A stretch of 7,148 nt of DNA. It comes from Firmicutes bacterium UBA4981 (GTDB taxonomy: Bacteria > Bacillota > SHA-98 > UBA4971). Positions 1 to 6,533 of this stretch are shown one piece after another. A program made the translations under genes and the position numbers. The DNA lies in contig DGZL01000116.1 in NCBI GenBank assembly GCA_002398515.1, positions 522-7,669 of the forward strand, written 5' to 3'. A model generated the notes under the pieces. That model was not told the DNA's origin and searched no databases. It saw nothing but the letters and a program-made list of their open reading frames with translations. The stretch's first letter is position 1. Each line of letters begins with the position of its first letter.

Positions 1-3000
1 CATAATGTCGGACTTGGTTCCGTTTGCTGTTACCATGTAGCAAAGGTACAGTCCGTTGGCAAGTGGCTTTCCTGCATTTGTCACAAGAGGCCATGCGTAG
101 AAGAACTGCCCGGCTGCGATTTCATGAGAGAATACAAGCCCTCCGGCCATGTTATATACATAGAGTGTGGCTCCGCCCGATGCGTTGATGTAGAAGTTGA
201 GTACATCGGACGCCGGAACAGGCCCTGCGATGAACGAGTTAGCGCCTGCATTGATTAGCAGGAATTCACCGCCTATTGCTTGGCCCGAGTTGCCGAAGCG
301 ATCAGACGCAATAACCTTCACACGGCAGGGACCGCTTCTGGGTGTCTCGCTTACATCCCATTTGTATACTCCATTGTTCACCAGGCCGGTTGCAAACGTT
401 GTCCAGGTTGCGCCTTCATCGAATGAGTATGCAAGAGCTACGGTCAATTCCACGTCGTCAGGATGAATGGCTTCCCACTTGACGTCGTTCTTGCCGTACC
501 ATTTATCTCCGCTAACCGGCGCGAGCACTGTCACGTCAGGCTGCAAGCCGAGCCAGTCAATTATTGTGTCCAGAAGAAGCTCAGCAATGGATGGCGGCAA
601 CGGAGGCTCCTCCTCGTTGTTGGATCCGATGCCGGCCGGTTCAGGGCTCGCTGTTGGAATCGCCTCGAACATGAAGGCAAAGAAAGCCAAGCGGTGTTCG
701 CCTTCATATCTCAGCGCGCACGACTCGCCTGTGTCATTGAGGAATATCGGATATGCCCCTTCAGCGAGAACCAGGGAATCAGTGCCGTTAACTAAGTCAA
801 GGTCATCAAAGAGTATCTCCAGTCCGTCTGTAATCGGATCTCCTTCGACTCCTGTTACGAAGGTGGTGCCGACATCATCTTCCTTGCCTATGACATGCAA
901 ATAGTTCCGGACGAACTCGCTTTCGTCAGGGTCGAGTTCCCATAGCACTTCAGGGCCGGTAAGGAACAGTCTTCCGCCCTTATTCAGGAAGTCAGCTATG
1001 GCGGCTTGCTCTGCGTCATCAAGCCCGCCGTATTGGGCACACGTCCAGATGACCCTGAATTGATCTAAGCCTGCTTTGGCTTCGCCGTCTGCCACCACGT
1101 CAGCAGATCCGACCTCGACGTATTCTTTGCCGAGTCTATCCAGAAGATATGTCCAGAACTCCCCGGTATCGTCCTCACCCGGGTGATGGTCGTTGACAAA
1201 AACCAGGCCTCGACGATTGAGTACTGCCAAGTGCAGCTCAGCACCGACAACCTCACCTTCGGCGTCTTGCACCCATACGGTAGGCCAGTATTCGCCTGGC
1301 TCTGCATAGGCGTGTTTTGTTATTGCTGTGTCGGCAGAGATTCCGTCACCGAAATCCCACAGATATGAGAGTTCACCGTTCTCGAGGGCATCAGGGTCGT
1401 GCGCTTGACAGGCAAATTCGATTTCCTGGCCGGGTTTGGCAAAGTACAGGCTTGCCTCTGTCTTATCGATAGCAGGTGGAATGTTGATGTCTCCCGTGAG
1501 ATACTCGTAGATCTTTGTGAGCAGATATGGTGTGGTGTTAATGTCCGGGTTCTCCGGATCGTAGCCACCCCATGCATACATTAGGGAAGACCACGGGGCT
1601 GACAGATATACGAGCCTATACGTATCGTTGGCATGGCGCAGGCCTAAGGCACCGGGGAGATCGTAAATTGTCGGTTCCTCATCGCCTTCGGTAATCATCA
1701 TCGTCCGAGAAAGCAGGTCAGGAGCGATGAGGTCGTCTCTTCCCGTCATTACTTGGCATTCCATTTCGATGCCGTCGGTTATCGGATCGTCCGGGACGCC
1801 CTTGTAGATGTCGATTGGGATATTGACTCCATATGCGCCCATCATATGCAGGTAGTCGGCGCCGAACCAATCTAAGCCCATATCGTTCAGATAGTCGGGA
1901 GCTGCAAAGAACACTCTGCCTCCATTATCCATGAAGTCTGCCAGGAATTCCTGATCAAAAGGAGATACGACTTCACACCGTGTGAAGCCTGTGTCCCAGA
2001 AGATCGGACTTTCTACAGCGGTCTCAGAGAGGCCAAGCGGGTATCTGGTGTCGACACTCACGTAGGGGATACCGGCATCTTCAGCTGCCCAAGCGAAGAG
2101 AAAGTTAAGCGGAATGCCAACATCAAATCCGCCGGTATCGTCCACATAGATGATGGTGCCTGGTTCGGCTACAGTCACTTGCACCGGCAACTTGGAAATC
2201 GATCCATCGATACCTTCAGCGAAGAACCAAGCAATCATTGAGCCTTCATATGTTAGTATGTAATTCGCATCGAGTCCGCGCACTGCCTCTCCGCCCAACT
2301 GCCACCAGTAGTCAACCACCCTGCTTGGATCCTCGAGTGCAGCTTGGAAGTTGACTGTAAGCGGTGGGGCTCCGAATGTTATATCAGCACGAGCATATTC
2401 AATGCCAGGCGGGTATTCTTGGCTAAGCGCATTGTTGATGTTGAGACGCCTGCCTGAAGTCGTTCTGCCTACCAGATCAGGAAGGGGGTCTCCGGATTCC
2501 AGGAGTATGCCTTTAATTGTTTCCTGTCCGAAGGTCCAGTCAGGAGCATCAGGATAGTGGGGAAGATCCGGAAATTCCGCAATCAGTAACGCTGCTGCTC
2601 CGGCAACATGCGGCGTGGCCATGGAGGTGCCGCCCATCCATGCCCAAAGGCTTTCGGAGCCGTCCGGATAACAGGAGATGATCATGTGGCCGGGTGCTCC
2701 GATATCCACAGAGTTTGGTCCATAGTTGGAGAAGTTGGCCAGTTTATCGTTCCATTCAGTTGCTGCCACTGCAATAACGTTGGGCAGATCATAAGACGAC
2801 GGATAATGCGGGGTGATGTCGTTGTCTATGCCTTCATTTCCTGCAGCGGCAATAAACAGCATGCCGGAGTTTTCGATTGCTTCCTCAAGAGCCTTACTGT
2901 AGCTACCTCCTCCCCAGGAGTTGCTGGTGAGAGTAGCGCCCATCGTTTTGGCGTAGTTTAAAGCCTTTATCGCGTCAGATGTATAGCCGCCTCCGGGGCC

Positions 3001-3906
3001 CAGGAACTTACACGACATGATCTTAACGTTCCACGCTACGCCGGCAACTCCGCCGTGAAAACCACCTTCAACTGCATCGTTGCCTCGGGCGCCTATGATC
3101 CCGGCGCAGTGAGTACCGTGATAATCTTCATCCCCGTCTTCGTGGTAAATCGTGTCGTCGTCGTAGAAGAAATCCCATCCATAAATGTCGTCGATGAATC
3201 CGTTGCCGTCATCGTCAACACCCGGTTCGCCGTTCAGCTCAGCCTCGTTCACCCACATGTTCGGTGCCAGATCGGGATGGTAATACTGTATGCCCTGGTC
3301 AATGACGCATACGATTACATCTCCCGCATGGGTGCGAAGATCCCACGCCTCCGACGCGTCAATGTCAGCATCTGCCGAAGGAACATGGAACCATCTCTCT
3401 GTGGCTGCCTTGAGACCAATATTGTGCATATTGTACATGTAGCCTAATTGGAAGAAACGATCGTTAGGCATTACATCCGGATACCACAGATAATTGGGCT
3501 CAGCGTATTCCACGAAAGGACTGGACTCATAGACTAGCACCGCTTCCTCGACAGACATGGTTTCGGGAAGCCTAATTATATGCACATCGGCAACATCACT
3601 TACAGCGATTAACTCTACGACTTCCGCTCCCAACCTGGTATTGAGAGTGTGGAAGGCGTTTTCAGCCGTTTTTGCATCTACGTCAGCCTCAGACACATAC
3701 CTATGTCCTTTCAGCTTGACCAGGATCTCTCCGTCCACCCACTCTGTATCCGTTTGCCCTCTTGAAACAGGGATCACTGGAAATGGGTCTTCGCTGACAG
3801 CAAAAGAGATCGGGACATTTGGCTTGGCAGAAGCAGTGAACGCGCCAAGGATCACGATTAGAATACCCATGAGCGAAGCACGCTTCCAAATAGAGGATCT
3901 CGACAC
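1..3906 (-). CDS. Secreted subtilisin-like (S8) serine protease, multidomain, 3' end cut by window
   Basis: Extracellular endopeptidase of the subtilase family; 1302 codons are visible with no stop. The GTG start at 3906 lies 7 bases after GAGGGGGG and gives a classic signal peptide: basic MSRSSIWKR, hydrophobic LMGILIVILGAFTA, predicted cleavage after ASA (residue 27). Order: inhibitor-I9-like prodomain about 56-142, ending in the typical YAEPNY (134-139); S8 catalytic domain about 165-498 with Asp203 (VIDQGI), His263 (HGTHCAG), Asn357 (AAAGNEG) and Ser428 (GGTSMATPHVAG); a Ca-loop-like DDDGNGFIDD at 231-240; degenerate PKD-like domain 503-582; amidotransferase-like module 583-802; PKD domain 809-897 with WDFGDG (850-855); second such module 899-1117; Ig-like domain about 1123-1220; FlgD/sorting-type C-terminal domain from about 1223, still open at the edge. 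All catalytic residues are present, so it is probably active. The substrate is unknown. It is transcribed away from the HEPN/MNT operon. Confidence 0.96.
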   Translation of the reverse strand, partial: MSRSSIWKRASLMGILIVILGAFTASAKPNVPISFAVSEDPFPVIPVSRGQTDTEWVDGEILVKLKGHRYVSEADVDAKTAENAFHTLNTRLGAEVVELIAVSDVADVHIIRLPETMSVEEAVLVYESSPFVEYAEPNYLWYPDVMPNDRFFQLGYMYNMHNIGLKAATERWFHVPSADADIDASEAWDLRTHAGDVIVCVIDQGIQYYHPDLAPNMWVNEAELNGEPGVDDDGNGFIDDIYGWDFFYDDDTIYHEDGDEDYHGTHCAGIIGARGNDAVEGGFHGGVAGVAWNVKIMSCKFLGPGGGYTSDAIKALNYAKTMGATLTSNSWGGGSYSKALEEAIENSGMLFIAAAGNEGIDNDITPHYPSSYDLPNVIAVAATEWNDKLANFSNYGPNSVDIGAPGHMIISCYPDGSESLWAWMGGTSMATPHVAGAAALLIAEFPDLPHYPDAPDWTFGQETIKGILLESGDPLPDLVGRTTSGRRLNINNALSQEYPPGIEYARADITFGAPPLTVNFQAALEDPSRVVDYWWQLGGEAVRGLDANYILTYEGSMIAWFFAEGIDGSISKLPVQVTVAEPGTIIYVDDTGGFDVGIPLNFLFAWAAEDAGIPYVSVDTRYPLGLSETAVESPIFWDTGFTRCEVVSPFDQEFLADFMDNGGRVFFAAPDYLNDMGLDWFGADYLHMMGAYGVNIPIDIYKGVPDDPITDGIEMECQVMTGRDDLIAPDLLSRTMMITEGDEEPTIYDLPGALGLRHANDTYRLVYLSAPWSSLMYAWGGYDPENPDINTTPYLLTKIYEYLTGDINIPPAIDKTEASLYFAKPGQEIEFACQAHDPDALENGELSYLWDFGDGISADTAITKHAYAEPGEYWPTVWVQDAEGEVVGAELHLAVLNRRGLVFVNDHHPGEDDTGEFWTYLLDRLGKEYVEVGSADVVADGEAKAGLDQFRVIWTCAQYGGLDDAEQAAIADFLNKGGRLFLTGPEVLWELDPDESEFVRNYLHVIGKEDDVGTTFVTGVEGDPITDGLEILFDDLDLVNGTDSLVLAEGAYPIFLNDTGESCALRYEGEHRLAFFAFMFEAIPTASPEPAGIGSNNEEEPPLPPSIAELLLDTIIDWLGLQPDVTVLAPVSGDKWYGKNDVKWEAIHPDDVELTVALAYSFDEGATWTTFATGLVNNGVYKWDVSETPRSGPCRVKVIASDRFGNSGQAIGGEFLLINAGANSFIAGPVPASDVLNFYINASGGATLYVYNMAGGLVFSHEIAAGQFFYAWPLVTNAGKPLANGLYLCYMVTANGTKSDIM
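556..1212 (-). repeat. Protein-level repeat, copy 2 of amidotransferase-like module in the protease
   Basis: Codons 899-1117. It opens with RGLVFVNDHHPGEDD and continues with VIWTCAQYGGL, IADFLNKGGRLFLTGPE, NYLHVIG, GDPITDGLEI, RLAFFAFMFEAIP and a closing helix. This copy is closer than copy 1 to the form usual in secreted peptidases, including FxxNYLHV and the FMFEAI ending. Copy 1 keeps DNGGR, YLHMMG and DPITDG but differs elsewhere, so the duplication is old or the two modules were acquired separately. A PKD domain separates them. Confidence 0.72.
1501..2160 (-). repeat. Protein-level repeat, copy 1 of amidotransferase-like module in the protease
   Basis: Codons 583-802 of the protease. 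The module opens with a hydrophobic strand plus acids (GTIIYVDD). It continues with an alpha/beta pattern, FLADFMDNGGRVFFAAP, then YLHMMG, DDPITDGIEM and a closing helix TTPYLLTKIYEYLTG. The same landmarks recur in order in codons 899-1117. The strand-DNGGR-strand pattern resembles the class-I glutamine-amidotransferase-like (ThuA-like) fold often attached to secreted peptidases. No catalytic Cys-His-Glu set is evident, so a structural or binding role is inferred. Confidence 0.7.
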
Positions 3907-4430
3907 GTGTGTTCCCCCCTCATCAGATATTTCCAGAAACTCACCTAAGTGCCTACCTGAGCTCGCTTTTTACCGGGTAGAATGCATCACCTCCAACGTA
4001 AGTCGTGGGAATTTACCACCACTTTGACTAGCCGCTATTCCAATTTCTTCACCCGGCGTTGAAATCCTTCACCATTGACAGAATTGTGAGAACAGTTTGA
4101 CTATAGCGCATCTGCGCACTGGTAAGGAGCAGACCGTTGGAGGACAGTCACCGTCTTATATAGAAGTAACATCAGAGGTCGGCTACTGCCGTTGTACGCA
4201 ACAAGCGAGTCATGCTCCATACGCACCTGGTAGAAAGGCTTGATGGAGAGTCAAATTGCCAAGAGGGAATCGGAGGAATGAGACCTCGTGCCTATATGGA
4301 GAGCTGAGGTGGTCATGGATTGCATAGGAAGGGGAGGCTGTCACAATGCAATGGATCTGCGGATTATGAAGATGATCAGCAATATCAATCCCTTCCAGTT
4401 AGGTATGAGAACGAACTCCGTCGGGATAAT
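3907..4430. other. Intergenic spacer between divergent protease and HEPN/MNT units, no gene seen
   Basis: About 520 bases with no ORF that has a plausible start, ribosome site and recognisable product on either strand. Short inverted repeats are present: GCGCA-TC-TGCGC at 4106-4117, and a 13-base palindrome with one mismatch at 4143-4155 (GACAGTCACCGTC). No convincing -35/-10 pair for the protease could be picked on the minus strand. Its promoter presumably lies here, because the gene reads leftward from 3906. Confidence 0.5.
3912..3921 (-). promoter_or_regulatory. Ribosome binding site deciding the protease GTG start
   Basis: On the minus strand GAGGGGGGAA sits 5-7 bases before the GTG at 3906. 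The alternative in-frame ATG at 3870 has no such site and would remove the basic n-region of the signal peptide, so the GTG is preferred. Confidence 0.75.
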
Positions 4431-4448
4431 ATGCTAGCATGATATAAT
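4431..4448 (+). promoter_or_regulatory. Extended -10 promoter with adjoining 10-bp palindrome, upstream of the HEPN gene
   Basis: TGATATAAT at 4440-4448 is a perfect extended -10 (TGnTATAAT), and no good -35 is visible upstream, as expected for this promoter type. It touches the perfect palindrome ATGCTAGCAT at 4431-4440. Transcription from here would leave a leader of only about 15 bases before the GTG at 4471. A palindrome abutting the -10 is a typical place for an autoregulatory operator in toxin-antitoxin operons; that role is inferred. Confidence 0.55.
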
Positions 4449-4455
4449 TCAAGAA

Positions 4456-4465
4456 AGGAAGGTGA
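4456..4465 (+). promoter_or_regulatory. Ribosome binding site deciding the HEPN GTG start at 4471
   Basis: AGGAAGGTGA pairs well with the anti-Shine-Dalgarno sequence and ends 5 bases before GTG at 4471. The upstream GTG at 4462 lies inside this site, so it could not be served by it. Confidence 0.65.
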
Positions 4466-4470
4466 CGTCG

Positions 4471-4923
4471 GTGGCCTCCGATGATGTGGTCTGTTTTGAT
4501 TTCGATGAGTTCCAAAGGTGGATGGCTCAGTCTGAGCAAACACTGCGATCTGCATATGTCGATGCTGAGCACGAATTCTACAACTGGTCATGCTTCAAGG
4601 CTCATCAGGCCGGCGAATACTCAGTAAAAGGGATTCTCCATGGTTTAGGGCTATCTGCAATAGGTCATTCAGTTCTTGTGCTGCTTAACCTCTTGAGTGA
4701 CGAGGGGATACAGATCCCGGACAGCCTTTTTGCCGACGCCAGGGCACTGGACAGGCATTATATACCCCCAAGATACGCAGATGCTTATCCCAGTGGGAGT
4801 CCGTTTGAGTTTTACGACGAACCGACAGCATCTGAAGCACTGAAAGCGTCGGAACGAGTCATCGAGTTTGTCCGAAAGCTAAAAGATACCGTGACTTCTG
4901 ATAAGGAGGGGACTTCCGGATGA
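4471..4923 (+). CDS. HEPN-domain protein, putative toxin of a HEPN/MNT pair
   Basis: A 150-residue, mostly helical protein of the HEPN superfamily, usually found as the partner of a minimal nucleotidyltransferase. In characterised pairs the HEPN partner is an RNase toxin. Family signs: the first helix YNWSCFKAHQAGEYSVKGIL (37-56) matches the conserved W-A-x-x-Q-A-A-E-x-x-x-K pattern; GHSVLVLLNLL (65-75) is the usual H-S-hydrophobic helix; LDRHYIPPRYADAYPSG (93-109) matches the L-x-x-x-YIPxRYPD signature; a C-terminal helix with ASERVIEFVRKL follows. An R-x4-H arrangement (Arg91-His96) overlaps the RYPD-type signature and resembles the catalytic motif of toxic HEPN RNases, but may be coincidental. 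The stop TGA overlaps the ATG of the next gene (ATGA), so the two are translationally coupled. An antiphage or stress role is inferred from context only. Confidence 0.85.
   Translation: MASDDVVCFDFDEFQRWMAQSEQTLRSAYVDAEHEFYNWSCFKAHQAGEYSVKGILHGLGLSAIGHSVLVLLNLLSDEGIQIPDSLFADARALDRHYIPPRYADAYPSGSPFEFYDEPTASEALKASERVIEFVRKLKDTVTSDKEGTSG
4903..4909 (+). promoter_or_regulatory. Consensus ribosome binding site of the nucleotidyltransferase gene
   Basis: AAGGAGG lies inside the end of the HEPN gene, 10 bases before ATG at 4920. It gives the second gene its own strong initiation in addition to coupling by overlap, which fits an antitoxin that must be made in excess. Confidence 0.75.
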
Positions 4924-5330
4924 TTGCTGTCCTTAAGAAAAGGCAGGCTCTTCGTGAGCACTATCTTCAGCTTGCCCGCGAGTATGTGCAATCGCTGGAA
5001 TCGGAGTTGTCCATAACTCTAGCTGCTGTCATTGGTTCAGTGGCCAGGGGTGACTTTAATGACGCAAGCGATATTGATGTGATCATCATTGCCGAAGACT
5101 TGCCTCCAGACCCCCTTGAGAGATCCGCTGTTCTTTATGAAGATGTCCCTCCTCTTATTGAACCCAAAGCTTATACAAAAGACGAGTTCATGAAGCTGCT
5201 GTCAAAAAGGAATCCTATCGCTCTTGCAACTCTTAGCGAGGGTGTAATGCTAATTGATAAGGGAAAGTTGCTGGAGCAAGAAGATAGCGTCCAAACTCGA
5301 TGCCCTTCCGGCCTATTGTTGTGCCCATAG
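4920..5330 (+). CDS. Minimal nucleotidyltransferase (MNT), putative antitoxin of the HEPN protein
   Basis: A 136-residue protein of the DNA polymerase beta-like minimal nucleotidyltransferase family. The signature GSVARGDFNDASDID (39-53) gives Gly39-Ser40, Arg43-Gly44, Ser50-Asp51 and Asp53, the nucleotide-binding and metal-binding set. A third acid is probably Glu81 (PPLIEPKAYTKDEF). In studied pairs the MNT antitoxin neutralises the HEPN toxin by adding AMP to it; whether this one does is inferred from family and operon. It starts by ATGA overlap with the HEPN gene. The body up to about residue 120 (NPIALATLSEGVMLIDKGKLLE) fits the family. The last 16 residues, with two cysteines and SGLLLCP, do not resemble the usual ending and may be altered or extended. 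The stop lies 9 bp from the stop of convergent bioY. Confidence 0.93.
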   Translation: MIAVLKKRQALREHYLQLAREYVQSLESELSITLAAVIGSVARGDFNDASDIDVIIIAEDLPPDPLERSAVLYEDVPPLIEPKAYTKDEFMKLLSKRNPIALATLSEGVMLIDKGKLLEQEDSVQTRCPSGLLLCP

Positions 5331-5339
5331 CTTTCGTCC

Positions 5340-5888
5340 TTAAGGAAGCGCGCTTCTGAGCCTTCTTGCGATGAGGCTTGCTGTGATGACCTTGGCAAGA
5401 TCCCCGGGAATGAACGGGAGTACGCCGACTGCGAAGGCCGTCCGGAAAGGAAGCTCCGCGACTATTGCCAACTGCAGTACACCTATGGCATAGACTATTA
5501 TTACTCCGCCGATAAGTGATGCAAAGGCCAGCATCAGCAAGGGGATTGGTTTTCCGGTTTTCTCCGCCTTTTGAATCACGGTTGCCGTGGCGTACGCCCC
5601 GACAATGAAGCCCCAGAGGTACCCCCCTCTTGGTCCTATCAGTATTCCGATACCTGATGCCCCTCCTGCGAATACCGGGAGGCCTAACGCGCCCAGAAGA
5701 ATGTATATCGCCTGGCTAAGCGCAGCTAGATTAGGCTCAAGGACTAGTCCTACAAGCATTACTCCGAATGTCTGAGCTGATATAGCCACCGGGCTAATGG
5801 GTAGGTGGAAGAAAAGATATGCGAGTACACACATGAGGGCAGTGAACATAGCAACGCGTGTCAAGTCTCGTGTTTTAGATGGCCTCAT
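5340..5888 (-). CDS. bioY: Biotin transporter substrate-binding protein BioY (ECF S component)
   Basis: An integral membrane protein of 182 residues, the usual BioY length. It captures biotin and delivers it through an energy-coupling-factor transporter, or acts alone in some bacteria. About six membrane segments are visible: 11-29, 33-50, 55-72, 88-105, 116-136 and 137-147 or 152-172. Family motifs: SPVAISAQTFGVMLVGLVL (32-50), YILLGALGLPVFAGG (62-76), SGIGILIGPRGGYLWGF (78-94) and LPFIPGDLAKVITA (157-170). The ATG at 5888 is chosen because RPSKTRDLTRVAMFTAL is a normal BioY opening; a weak AGCAGG lies about 11 bases upstream. The in-frame TTG at 5909 would add seven atypical residues. No biotin synthesis genes, BirA or ECF ATPase genes are in the window, so it probably uses a shared ECF module encoded elsewhere. 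It is preceded by a 29-bp tandem repeat cluster. Confidence 0.95.
   Translation of the reverse strand: MRPSKTRDLTRVAMFTALMCVLAYLFFHLPISPVAISAQTFGVMLVGLVLEPNLAALSQAIYILLGALGLPVFAGGASGIGILIGPRGGYLWGFIVGAYATATVIQKAEKTGKPIPLLMLAFASLIGGVIIVYAIGVLQLAIVAELPFRTAFAVGVLPFIPGDLAKVITASLIARRLRSALP
5345..5356. repeat. 12-bp perfect palindrome at the convergent gene ends
   Basis: GAAGCGCGCTTC lies inside the last codons of bioY, next to the smaller palindrome CCTTAAGG (5338-5345). It could form a short hairpin for either transcript. No T-run follows on either strand, so it is not a standard intrinsic terminator. It may be chance plus codon constraints. Confidence 0.35.
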
Positions 5889-5932
5889 AGTGTGTATACC
5901 TGCTTTCAAATGCTACATTCCGACATATCCTG

Positions 5933-6019
5933 AAGACTGCCGTGCCAATACGGTGACCCTCAAGACTGCCATGCCAACACGGCGATCCTCAAAACTGCCA
6001 TGCCAACCCCGCGATCCTC
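5933..6019. repeat. Three 29-bp tandem direct repeats upstream of bioY
   Basis: Units are 5933-5961, 5962-5990 and 5991-6019, head to tail without spacers. Each begins AARACTGCCRTGCCAA and ends with GAYCCTC. Units 1 and 2 agree at 25 of 29 bases, and units 2 and 3 at 26 of 29. Each unit contains a TGCCR-TGCCA pentamer pair. The cluster ends 45 bases upstream of the bioY start. On the minus strand each unit carries TTGGCA. Two readings are possible: operator or promoter repeats for bioY, or transposase-binding repeats of a decayed insertion sequence. The second is favoured because related motifs occur inverted at 6366 and 6534. Confidence 0.85.
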
Positions 6020-6365
6020 AGTCACATTGTGGGGACGAGATAAGTGGTTCCGGGTGTAAACACATTCATTCTCTTAGTAAAACCCAGATTCCTGCTTGAT
6101 CCCATTTCAGAGGTAAGCCGGACCGGACTAACCGGGCTTTACTCACCATGTTTTTCGGACTGAGTGAAGTTCGCGCGGTTCAGAGCGCTAAGGTTGAGGT
6201 AGGAATTCCGCAAGCCATAGAGTGTAACATGCAGTGAACTAACGTTATTACCGCAAGGGAGCAATTGGAAGAGGCCTTGAGATATTGGAAAATGTCGAAT
6301 TAATCAAGGTGTCTCAACGTGTCCGCTTTTCGATCACGGAGCAAGCGTCAAATAGCCCCCACCTG
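6020..6365. other. Non-coding stretch, probable mobile-element remnant
   Basis: About 345 bases without a supported gene. There is a hairpin CTTTACTCA (6137-6145) / TGAGTGAAG (6161-6169), nine pairs with one wobble and a 15-base loop. Just before it, GTAAGCCGG (6113-6121) and CCGGGCTTTAC (6132-6142) form an imperfect inverted repeat. GTAAG is also how IS66-type terminal repeats often begin, so this could be an element end, but the distance to the tnpA-like remnant (about 315 bp) is longer than usual. No product is recognised on either strand. Confidence 0.4.
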
Positions 6366-6385
6366 GGATCACGCCGGTTAGGATG
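6366..6385 (+). repeat. Dispersed repeat, copy 1 (GGATCACGCCGGTTA core)
   Basis: The 15-base core GGATCACGCCGGTTA is identical at 6366-6380 and 6534-6548. Similarity extends upstream (AGCCC..AC.T) and downstream to ATG. With two extra bases and one missing it also aligns to the minus strand of the 29-bp units (GGATCGCCGTGTTGGCATG). The two copies flank the tnpA-like remnant as direct repeats 168 bp apart. Confidence 0.7.
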
Positions 6386-6391
6386 CAATGA

Positions 6392-6420
6392 TCCCCATAT
6401 GAAACATGGATATAGGGGGA
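6392..6420 (+). promoter_or_regulatory. Inverted repeat enclosing the ribosome site of the tnpA-like remnant
   Basis: TCCCCATAT (6392-6400) can pair with ATATAGGGGGA (6410-6420), with a small bulge and a nine-base loop. The 3' arm contains AGGGGG, the Shine-Dalgarno site for ATG 6429, so a folded transcript would hide it. Insertion sequences often use such hairpins to limit expression from outside transcription. Confidence 0.5.
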
Positions 6421-6428
6421 ATGTTTCC

Positions 6429-6515
6429 ATGGCAAACAGCGAACTTAAGGAGAAATGGAAAAGCGTTGTGGATGAGTCTAGGAGCAGTGGGCTGACAGTC
6501 GCCGGATGGTCTTAG
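6429..6515 (+). pseudogene. Truncated IS66-type TnpA accessory protein remnant
   Basis: 28 codons start at ATG 6429, with AGGGGGA eight bases upstream, and stop at TAG after ELKEKWKSVVDESRSSGLTV and AGWS. The pattern E-x-W-x-x-x-V-x-E-x-R-x-SGLTVAxW matches the N-terminal helix region of the IS66 accessory protein TnpA. The family normally continues with C-x-x-x-GI and a YYxW segment to roughly 100 residues. Everything after the tryptophan is missing: the next bases lead into the second copy of the 15-base repeat instead. No tnpB or tnpC follows. It is therefore a decay product, not a working gene. The match rests on a short stretch read by eye and could be coincidental. Confidence 0.55.
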
Positions 6516-6533
6516 AGTAGGCAGCCCTACATA

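Noticed and set aside
197..904. Plus-strand ORFs of 89-145 codons over the protease
   Set aside because: They are antisense shadows of the continuous protease reading frame and show no family features.
4075..4103. Sigma-A promoter with perfect TTGACA at 4075-4080
   Set aside because: At 17-18 bp spacing the -10 candidates (TGACTA, GACTAT) are poor, and the next gene is about 370 bp away.
4210..4398. Minus-strand open frame of 63 codons containing HNPQIHCIVTA, reminiscent of IS91-type transposases
   Set aside because: It has no start codon or ribosome site, and the sequence after this short motif matches nothing I recognise. Most likely coincidence.
4462..4470. Upstream GTG as the HEPN start
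   Set aside because: It lies within the ribosome binding site AGGAAGGTGA; the GTG at 4471 has proper spacing.
5889..5909. TTG at 5909 as the bioY start
   Set aside because: It adds seven residues atypical for BioY. The ATG at 5888 begins a normal BioY N-terminus.
5933..6019. Sigma-54 promoters within the 29-bp repeats (TTGGCATGGCAG on the minus strand)
   Set aside because: The -12 GC is not at the required distance from the -24 GG in any unit.
5889..6100. BirA-type operator controlling bioY
   Set aside because: No paired GTTAAC-like half sites were found. A lone TGTAAACA near 6056 has no partner.
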